DNA of 64,000 bases. Source: Candidatus Brachythrix odensensis (GTDB lineage: Bacteria > Chloroflexota > Anaerolineae > J036 > Brachytrichaceae). Positions 58,292 to 64,000 of this stretch are shown piece by piece. Each line of letters starts with the position of its first letter. Within the stretch, counting starts at the first letter, position 1. Location: the NCBI GenBank assembly GCA_016714465.1, contig JADKDT010000005.1, forward strand, positions 260,581 to 324,580, given 5' to 3'. Position numbers and translations under genes: made by a program. Below the pieces are notes generated by a model that searched no databases, was not told the origin of the DNA, and worked only from the letters and a program-made list of their open reading frames with translations.

Positions 58292-59446
58292 ATGCGGATC
58301 CTGTTCAGCTTCATCGGCGGGAGCGGGCACTTTCTCCCGCTCGTGCCCGTGGCGCGGGCAGCCGCTGCCGCCGGGCATACGGTTGCCTTCGGATGCGGGC
58401 CATCGATGCGGGCGACGGTCGCGGCTGTTGGTTTTCAAGTGTTTCCTCTTGGCACGGGCGCCGCTGTCGCGCCGGCCCGGCTCCCGCTCCGCCCGCTCGA
58501 TGCCGCCCGCGAGGATGAGGAGTTCCGGGAGCGCTTTGTCCGAGGCGCCGCCGCCAGGCGCGTGCCCCAGATGCTTGCGTTGTGCGAATCCTGGCGGCCG
58601 GACGCCGTGGTTTGCGACGAGGCCGACTTCGGCAGCATGCTCGCCGCCGAGCGGCTGGGGTTGCCGCACGCGACGGTCCTGGTCATGGCCGCCGGATCGT
58701 TTGTGCGGGCGGAGGTCATCGGAGAGGCGCTCAATGGACTGCGGGCCGCGCATGGGCTGCCGCCCGACCTTGGGCTGGAGATGCTGTATCGGCACCTTGC
58801 GTTATCGCTTTTTCCGCCGGGATTCCGCGATCCGGCCTTTCCCCTGCCCGCCAGCGCGCATGCCTTTCGGGCCACAGAGTCCCCCGCCGTCTCAGCCCGG
58901 TCGCCTGGCCCGCCGCTCCTCTATCTCACCCTGGGCACGGTCTTCAACCTCGAGTCGGGCGACCTGTTCAGCCGGGCGCTGGCCGGCCTGCGTGATTTGC
59001 CGGTGAAGGTTGTGGCGACGGTGGGCGAGGGCATCGACCCGGCCGAGTTTGGCCCGCAGCCGGCCAACGTCCGGATCGAACGCTACATTCCACAGGAGTC
59101 GATCCTGCCCGAGTGCAGCCTGGTCGTCTCGCACGGCGGGTCGGGCGGCGTGCTGGGCGCGCTCGCCCACGGTCTGCCCATGGTGTTGCTTCCGATGGGG
59201 GCGGATCAACCGCTCAACGCGGCCCGCTGCGAGCAAGTGGGCGTTGGACGCATGCTCGATCCGATCGCGGCCTCGCCCGCCTCAATTGGCGAGGCCGCGT
59301 CGATGCTGCTGGCCGATCCGCGCTATCGGCAGACCGCCGAGCACTTCCGGGATGAGATTGCCGCCCTGCCCGGTCCCGGCCACGCCGTTCGCCTGCTCGA
59401 GCGGCTGGCGATTGCGAAGGGCGCGATGTCCCCGACTTCGCCGTAG
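58292..59446 (+). CDS. GT1-type glycosyltransferase
   Basis: 384 aa GT-B enzyme of the UGT/macrolide glycosyltransferase group. The N terminus is MRILFSFIGGSGHFLPLVP. The C-terminal donor site is SHGGSGGVLGALAHGLPMVL followed by ADQPLNAARCEQVGVG. Such enzymes decorate lipids, antibiotics or carotenoids; acceptor unknown. It stands alone, ended by the 29-bp-arm hairpin. Confidence 0.9.
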   Translation: MRILFSFIGGSGHFLPLVPVARAAAAAGHTVAFGCGPSMRATVAAVGFQVFPLGTGAAVAPARLPLRPLDAAREDEEFRERFVRGAAARRVPQMLALCESWRPDAVVCDEADFGSMLAAERLGLPHATVLVMAAGSFVRAEVIGEALNGLRAAHGLPPDLGLEMLYRHLALSLFPPGFRDPAFPLPASAHAFRATESPAVSARSPGPPLLYLTLGTVFNLESGDLFSRALAGLRDLPVKVVATVGEGIDPAEFGPQPANVRIERYIPQESILPECSLVVSHGGSGGVLGALAHGLPMVLLPMGADQPLNAARCEQVGVGRMLDPIAASPASIGEAASMLLADPRYRQTAEHFRDEIAALPGPGHAVRLLERLAIAKGAMSPTSP

Positions 59447-59471
59447 AACATCGCGCCCGGTTGCGAAAGTT

Positions 59472-59532
59472 GCTGTCCTGCGAGATCACAATTCCCGCGC
59501 GAAGCGCGGGAATTGTGATCTCGCAGGACAGC
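59472..59532. terminator. 29-bp-arm hairpin, GAA loop
   Basis: Arms 59472-59500 and 59504-59532 are perfect. CGAGATC subfamily: GCGAGATCACAATTCCC. It separates convergent genes. Confidence 0.9.
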
Positions 59533-59534
59533 TT

Positions 59535-60038
59535 CTACTGAATCGACTCATCCATCACCCGGCCAAGCAGGCCCAGGACCGCGGGATCGCCACCGGCATA
59601 GCGAGTGAGCAGAAGGCCCATCCGGTAGTAGCGCCCAGCGTTATTGCCGCTTTGATCCACGCCGGCGATTGACCGCGCCGCCTGGCGCGTCTCGGAAAGC
59701 GATCGATACTCGAGTACTGCGAGGCGCTCGCCGTTGACGAGGAGAACCGTGCCGGGTCGGGTCAGCATGAGCGGCGCCACCGTGTCGTTGGTGAGTTCGA
59801 CCGTGCCCCCCCAGGTCCGTAGCGCCCGGATCAGATCGCTCACGGCCTGGCTGGGTTCGGGATAGCGCGCGGTATAGCGGACCGGATCGGGCGCGATCAC
59901 GGTCGGGCTTCGCAGAGATCCCGTCGCCAAACGACCGGACGATGGGGCCGCATCGGCGACCGCGACCGGCGCGCTGCATGCGCCGAGGAAGAGGCTTGCG
60001 GCAAGAAAGGCCGCGAGGGCATAAAAAGTGCGTTTCAT
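59535..60038 (-). CDS. predicted lipoprotein, unknown
   Basis: 167 aa. Lipoprotein signal MKRTFYALAAFLAASLFLGA with Cys at LGAC (residue 21), then a mixed alpha/beta part with no recognised family (TVLLVNGERLAVLEYRSLSE). SD-like GGAGA 7 nt upstream. Convergent with the glycosyltransferase and divergent from the response regulator. Confidence 0.75.
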   Translation of the reverse strand: MKRTFYALAAFLAASLFLGACSAPVAVADAAPSSGRLATGSLRSPTVIAPDPVRYTARYPEPSQAVSDLIRALRTWGGTVELTNDTVAPLMLTRPGTVLLVNGERLAVLEYRSLSETRQAARSIAGVDQSGNNAGRYYRMGLLLTRYAGGDPAVLGLLGRVMDESIQ

Positions 60039-60137
60039 GGGTGATCTCCTTGCATCCGAGCCGGATGCGCCAACACTGTCTGGCCATCAGCATGCGCCGG
60101 ATGCGCGCCGCGCGCATCGGCCCTCCGACGGGGCGGT

Positions 60138-60182
60138 CCTCCGACTTTGGGCGGAGGCAAAATCGCCTGTCTCTGCTAAGCT
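60138..60182 (+). promoter_or_regulatory. inverted repeat and -10 upstream of the response regulator
   Basis: CCTCCGACTTTGGGCGGAGG (60138-60157) is an inverted repeat, and TAAGCT at 60177-60182 a possible -10. Possible autoregulation site. Confidence 0.4.
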
Positions 60183-60212
60183 CGGCACAGAACGAGACAT
60201 GAGGAGAGCAGA

Positions 60213-60848
60213 ATGACGATTCGAGTCCTGGTGGTCGACGATCACAGCGTGGTGCGCCAGGGGCTGCGCATGTTCCTCGGGCTGGATGCCGAGCTCGACG
60301 TCGTGGGCGAAGCGTCGAACGGGCAGGAAGCCCTCGAGCGCGCCCGCCAGTTGCGGCCGGATGTCGTGCTGATGGACCTGATCATGCCGGTGATGGATGG
60401 CATCACCGCCATCGCGGCGCTGCGCCGGGAAATGCCCGACACCGAGGTCATCGCCCTGACCAGCGTCCTGGAGGACGAGAAGGTCATCGGGGCGGTTCGG
60501 GCCGGGGCCATGGGCTATCTGCTCAAGGACACCCACGCCGAGGATCTGTGCCGGGCCATCAAGGCCGCCGCCGCCGGGCAGGTCCAGCTCTCACCGCAAG
60601 CCGCCGCCCGGCTGTTGCGCGAAGTCAAAGCGCCCGATAACCCCGAAACGCTCACCGATCGGGAGGCGGACGTGCTGCGCCTGCTGGCAAAGGGCCGCTC
60701 CAACAAGGAGATCGCCCAGGCCCTCATCATCGGCGAGAAGACCGTCAAGACCCACGTGAGCAACATCCTCGCCAAACTGAATGTGCCCAGCCGGACCCAG
60801 GCCGCCCTCTTCGCGGTGCGGATCGGCATGGTAGACGCCGGAGCGTGA
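60213..60848 (+). CDS. NarL/FixJ response regulator
   Basis: 211 aa. Receiver VLVVDDHSVVRQG, acceptor Asp in VLMDLIMPVMDG (about 55), ALTS and GYLLKD. LuxR HTH: LTDREADVLRLLAKGRSNKE then IAQALIIGEKTVKTHVSNIL. SD GAGGAGA upstream. It is 10 nt before its kinase, the reverse order to the 42.9-45.1 kb pair. Confidence 0.96.
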   Translation: MTIRVLVVDDHSVVRQGLRMFLGLDAELDVVGEASNGQEALERARQLRPDVVLMDLIMPVMDGITAIAALRREMPDTEVIALTSVLEDEKVIGAVRAGAMGYLLKDTHAEDLCRAIKAAAAGQVQLSPQAAARLLREVKAPDNPETLTDREADVLRLLAKGRSNKEIAQALIIGEKTVKTHVSNILAKLNVPSRTQAALFAVRIGMVDAGA

Positions 60849-60857
60849 AGGAGCCCG

Positions 60858-62072
60858 ATGCTGGATGAAGACCACGTTGCCGCCGAGATGATGACCGCCC
60901 TGCCCGCGGACGCGCGAGAGCGGGAGTTGGTGCAGGAAAACGCCCGCCTGCTCGCCGCCGAGCAGCGTCTGGCCGAGCAATTCCAGGTCCTCAGCGAGTT
61001 CAGCACCTGCATCATCTCGATTCTGGATGTGGAGGAATTGCTCGCCCAGACCGTCCGGCTCATTCGGCAGACCTTCGGCTACTATCACATCCACATCGGG
61101 TTGATCGAAGGCGGCCTGGTGACCTTCTCGCCGCGCGCGGGGCTGTTGCGCGACGAAGGCTCATGCGCGGGGTGCGCGTCGCATCCCCTGCGGGTCGGGG
61201 TGGACGGCATTTGCGGCCGCGTCGCCGGCAGCGGTCAACCCATCCTCGTGCAGGATGTGACCCGCGACGAGCGCCTCGTGTTGTTGTCTCCGGGCCAGAC
61301 CGGCTCCGAGCTGGCCTTGCCATTGCAGATCAAGGGCCGGGTGATTGGCGTGCTGGATGTGGAGAGCGAGCGGCCAAACGCTTTTTGCGCGACCGATGTG
61401 GCGATGCTGCAATCCTTCGCCAACCAGACGGCGGTAGCGCTCGAGAATGCCCGGCTATACAAACAGGCCCAGCAGCTTGCGGCGCTCGAGGAGCGCCAGA
61501 GGCTGGCCCGCGAGCTGCACGACTCGGTGTCACAGGCCCTGTATGGGATCGCCCTGGGCGCGAGGACCGCCCGGGCCCAACTCGATCGCGACATCACCCA
61601 GGTGGCCGAGCCGCTGGACTATGTCCTCTCGCTTGCCGAGGCCGGCTTGACCGATATGCGGGCCCTGATTTTCGAGCTCCGCCCCGAGTCGCTCCAGTCC
61701 GAGGGACTGGTCGCCGCCCTGACCAAACTAACCGATTCGCTGCGCGCCCGGCATCACCTGGCGGTGCGGACCGAGTTCGAGGGCGAGCCGGATATCCCGC
61801 TGCAGGCCAAGGAGGCGCTGTATCGTGTCGCGCAGGAGGCCTTGCGGAACATCACCAAGCACGCCCAGTCATGCCTGGTAACGGTCCAACTCAATGTGGC
61901 GCCGCGCGTGCGCCTCGAGATTGCCGACAACGGTGCGGGTTTCGATCCCAATCGTGACTACCCTGGACACCTCGGCCTGCGTTCGATGCGCGAGCGGGTC
62001 GAGAAACTCGGCGGCCAGCTCGTCATCGACAGCGCGCCCGGGAATGGCACGCGGATTGCCCTGAGCCTGTAA
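60858..62072 (+). CDS. GAF-domain sensor histidine kinase, NarL type
   Basis: 404 aa soluble. An N-terminal coiled coil (residues 15-50) leads to a GAF domain (about 50-200) containing CAGCASHPL with three Cys, a possible metal or redox site. Then LEERQRLARELHDSVSQ (His about 220), HATPase RVAQEALRNITKHA, DNGAGFDP and GLRSMRERV. Cognate regulator directly upstream. Confidence 0.94.
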   Translation: MLDEDHVAAEMMTALPADARERELVQENARLLAAEQRLAEQFQVLSEFSTCIISILDVEELLAQTVRLIRQTFGYYHIHIGLIEGGLVTFSPRAGLLRDEGSCAGCASHPLRVGVDGICGRVAGSGQPILVQDVTRDERLVLLSPGQTGSELALPLQIKGRVIGVLDVESERPNAFCATDVAMLQSFANQTAVALENARLYKQAQQLAALEERQRLARELHDSVSQALYGIALGARTARAQLDRDITQVAEPLDYVLSLAEAGLTDMRALIFELRPESLQSEGLVAALTKLTDSLRARHHLAVRTEFEGEPDIPLQAKEALYRVAQEALRNITKHAQSCLVTVQLNVAPRVRLEIADNGAGFDPNRDYPGHLGLRSMRERVEKLGGQLVIDSAPGNGTRIALSL

Positions 62073-62078
62073 GTGAGC

Positions 62079-62125
62079 GGCGAGATCGCATTCCCCGCGC
62101 GAAGCGCGGGGAATGCGATCTCGCC
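62079..62125. terminator. 22-bp-arm hairpin, GAA loop
   Basis: Arms 62079-62100 and 62104-62125 are perfect. CGAGATC subfamily: GGCGAGATCGCATTCCCC. Six nt after the kinase stop, convergent. Confidence 0.9.
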
Positions 62126-62153
62126 ACCAATCGTTATGCAGCGACGCTCTGGC

Positions 62154-62549
62154 TCACATGAGCCCTTCTTTCTTCAGGTTGGCCCTGAGCCGGATCGCGT
62201 CGGCTTCGAGCAATTCCTTCTGGGATTTCTGGTTGGCATCGGCTAGCATCCGGACCACCACGTCGATTTCCTGCTTCCAAGTGGCGATCTGGGACCGGAC
62301 CGTTTCGCTCATCTCGCCCTTTGCGACCTTGAGCTTGATGAACTTGTCAAAGGCGGCCTGAAGATTCGTCGCCGCGGTGAAGAATTTACGCAGGCTCGTC
62401 ATCCCCCAGGCTTTGTCCCAGAGATCCTTGGCGGCCCAGAACTTGTCGATAGTCGGGCCCACGTCGGCCTTCGAGAACCAGCTTGACTTTGAGAGGTTGT
62501 TCTGGGTCTTGAACGTTTTCCACGAGTCGCGTTTCAGTGTGAATGCCAT
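62154..62549 (-). CDS. helical protein of unknown function
   Basis: 131 aa from MAFTLKRDSWKTFKTQNNLS, with GGGGGAAC as SD. Lys-rich and largely helical; repeated Trp (SWFSK, KFWAAKDLWDKAW) and a long C-terminal helix with QKELLEADAIRLR. No signal peptide or membrane segment. Not recognised. Confidence 0.7.
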   Translation of the reverse strand: MAFTLKRDSWKTFKTQNNLSKSSWFSKADVGPTIDKFWAAKDLWDKAWGMTSLRKFFTAATNLQAAFDKFIKLKVAKGEMSETVRSQIATWKQEIDVVVRMLADANQKSQKELLEADAIRLRANLKKEGLM

Positions 62550-62791
62550 CTTGTGTTCCCCCTTCAATAACGGTTTGGGTCGTTGCCATCGGCTCGAACG
62601 CGGTGAGTATATTCGCACGCGCTGCGCCCGTCAATCGGCTCATCTGCCCCAAACGGCAGGCAGTGATTGACAGCCTCGCAATGCGTGCCACAATTCTGCG
62701 CCAGATGCCTTTGTCGCGGTCCGCCCACGACCCGAGAGGCGAAAAATCTTGTCGTTGTGGCGGCACTGCGCGCCCAGCAGGAGGACACACA

Positions 62792-63589
62792 ATGCCGAAG
62801 CCCGCTCGCTACGCACTGATTCTCATTGGTATTGCGCAGCTCGTTATCGCATTGGGCTACCTTTTTCAGTTGCCATTTGCGGTTGACCTGTGGCCCTTTC
62901 AGGGCACAACCCCGCTGACATTCATCTTCATAGCATCCATCTTTGCGGCAGCAGCCGTCTCCACCCTGTGGGCCACCCTCACCGGAAGATACGGCGTGCT
63001 GGCCGGGATCGGACTTGACTATGCGCTGATTCTGACGCCCATCGCGATCCTTTCGTTCCAACTTGGCGCGAACGGCGGCAACCCTCAAATGACCGCATAT
63101 GGCATCGCCTGCGTGTTCGGAGTGCTGTTTGGCGTGGGCCTGATGGCCTGGACCATCCGCATTCCGATTGACAAGACACCCCAAATGCCCAGACTGGTGC
63201 GCTGGTCGTTTGTTGTTTTCATCATTGCCCTGTTGATGGTCAGCGGGCAGATGATCGTGAAGGTGCCGAATGTGATCCCCTGGACGATCACCCCGGATCT
63301 GTCGGTTGTCATTGGGTGGATGTTTTTCGGAGCGGCGGCGTATTTTGGGTATGCGCTGTTTCGGCCATCATGGAACAATTCGGCAGGCCAACTGGCGGGG
63401 TTTCTGGCCTATGACGCGATCCTGATCGTGCCCTTCCTCAACCGGCTTCCCACGGTTTCCCCCGAGCATCGGGCAGGTCTGATCATCTATACGGTAGTCG
63501 TCATCTACAGCGGATTGCTGGCGATCTACTACTTGTTTATCAATCGAGGCACCCGCGGGTGGCTCAAACTGCCCGCCAAGCGTTCCTGA
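62792..63589 (+). CDS. polytopic membrane protein, unknown
   Basis: 265 aa with about seven to eight hydrophobic segments (YALILIGIAQLVIALGYLF; FIFIASIFAAAAVSTLW; and others). ATG 62792 follows a perfect AGGAGG 8 nt upstream; the longer frame from 62543 is not credible. No family recognised; the even helix spacing suggests a small integral membrane protein. Confidence 0.75.
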   Translation: MPKPARYALILIGIAQLVIALGYLFQLPFAVDLWPFQGTTPLTFIFIASIFAAAAVSTLWATLTGRYGVLAGIGLDYALILTPIAILSFQLGANGGNPQMTAYGIACVFGVLFGVGLMAWTIRIPIDKTPQMPRLVRWSFVVFIIALLMVSGQMIVKVPNVIPWTITPDLSVVIGWMFFGAAAYFGYALFRPSWNNSAGQLAGFLAYDAILIVPFLNRLPTVSPEHRAGLIIYTVVVIYSGLLAIYYLFINRGTRGWLKLPAKRS

Positions 63590-63620
63590 CCGACCCGCGC
63601 CGCGCGCGAACGCCGTATTT

Positions 63621-63665
63621 CCAGAAGCGGCATCCCCCGGCGAAGTCGGGGGATGCCGCTTCTGG
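63621..63665. terminator. 21-bp-arm hairpin, GAA loop
   Basis: Arms 63621-63641 and 63645-63665 pair with one G-T mismatch. 31 nt after the membrane protein stop. Confidence 0.85.
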
Positions 63666-63680
63666 CCTGATTTCTGTCAT

Positions 63681-63709
63681 TTGACGGCTGTGGCACGCGG
63701 GCCTATCAT
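63681..63709 (+). promoter_or_regulatory. promoter of the ABC transporter gene
   Basis: TTGACG, 17 nt, TATCAT. About 70 nt leader to the ATG. Confidence 0.7.
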
Positions 63710-63781
63710 CAAATTGTTTGGCATTTGGGAATCCAATCCTGATGAGTGTCGGCGACGCATCGCGCTGGATGGAGTTGAACG

Positions 63782-64000
63782 ATGGACAGCAACGCCGTCA
63801 TCGCAGTCCGGGACTTCCGGAAAACCTACGGTCGACAAGTCGCCGTGGATGGCATCAGCTTTGAGGTGGCGCGGGGCGAGATCTTCGGGCTGCTCGGCCC
63901 GAATGGCGCCGGCAAGACCAGCACCCTGGAATGCCTGGAGGGCCTGCGCGCGCCCAGCGGCGGCTCGCTGCGGGTGGCGGGTATCGATCCCGCCGGCAAT
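63782..64000 (+). CDS. ABC transporter ATP-binding protein, partial
   Basis: 73 codons before the window ends. VRDFRKTYGRQVAVDGISF, Walker A GLLGPNGAGKTST and the LEGLRAPSGG strand match drug/multidrug exporter (CcmA/DrrA-like) ATPases. It probably precedes a permease gene beyond the window. Confidence 0.9.
   Translation, partial: MDSNAVIAVRDFRKTYGRQVAVDGISFEVARGEIFGLLGPNGAGKTSTLECLEGLRAPSGGSLRVAGIDPAGN

Overview
The window reads as a GC-rich bacterial chromosome, most likely an uncultured Chloroflexota (Anaerolineae-like) genome assembled from short reads. This is an inference. It rests on the gene mix (DUF3494-type, C25-type and beta-helix secreted proteins ending in tyrosine/proline/arginine tails, BTAD-AAA-TPR regulators, many NarL-type two-component pairs, a GH130 mannoside operon) and on many start codons placed 6-11 nt after a -10 hexamer with no Shine-Dalgarno site.

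Layout. 0.3-1.8 kb: a small-molecule kinase converges on dtd, and one perfect palindrome covers both stop codons. 2.0-9.8 kb: branched-chain amino acid synthesis (promoter, Leu/Val/Ile-rich leader peptide, attenuator, ilvB, ilvN, ilvC), an ABC ATPase with a methyltransferase, a large repeat array, then leuA. 10-17 kb: orphan antitoxin, DinB protein, broken amidase, tocopherol-cyclase-like protein, then hydrolase, cupin, truncated prenyl synthase, a small unknown protein and a truncated disulfide reductase. 17-29 kb: a duplicated module of a 1,150-1,200 aa BTAD/AAA/TPR regulator divergent from a small cysteine-containing secreted protein; the two copies flank a 1,235 aa beta-helix surface protein. 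29-31.6 kb: a damaged stretch with about 1.4 kb of near-pure G ending in an Illumina adapter-like remnant. 31.6-36.3 kb: membrane proteins and a TetR-controlled oxidoreductase pair with frameshifts. 36.5-45 kb: glycosyltransferase fusion plus GH130, SDR protein, nitronate monooxygenase, and a histidine kinase/response regulator pair. 45-47.5 kb: envelope-stress cluster (receiver, CsbD, GlsB, YggT, small membrane protein, YtxH). 47.6-54.6 kb: secreted proteins (ice-binding type, sortase-like substrate, C25 peptidase) and a badly frameshifted P-type ATPase. 54.6-64 kb: deaminase, M50 protease, a second G/C-rich damaged patch, MBL protein, GT1-type glycosyltransferase, lipoprotein, a second response regulator/kinase pair, membrane protein, and the start of an ABC transporter gene.

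Two things run through the whole window. First, about sixteen near-perfect palindromic hairpins sit within about 35 nt of stop codons, usually with a three-base loop (GAA, GGA or AAA); one subset shares a CGAGATC arm motif with matched changes on both arms. Second, many genes are broken by single-base indels or internal loss. Some clusters lie next to the poly-G stretch and look like assembly error. Others may be real decay; reads are needed to decide.
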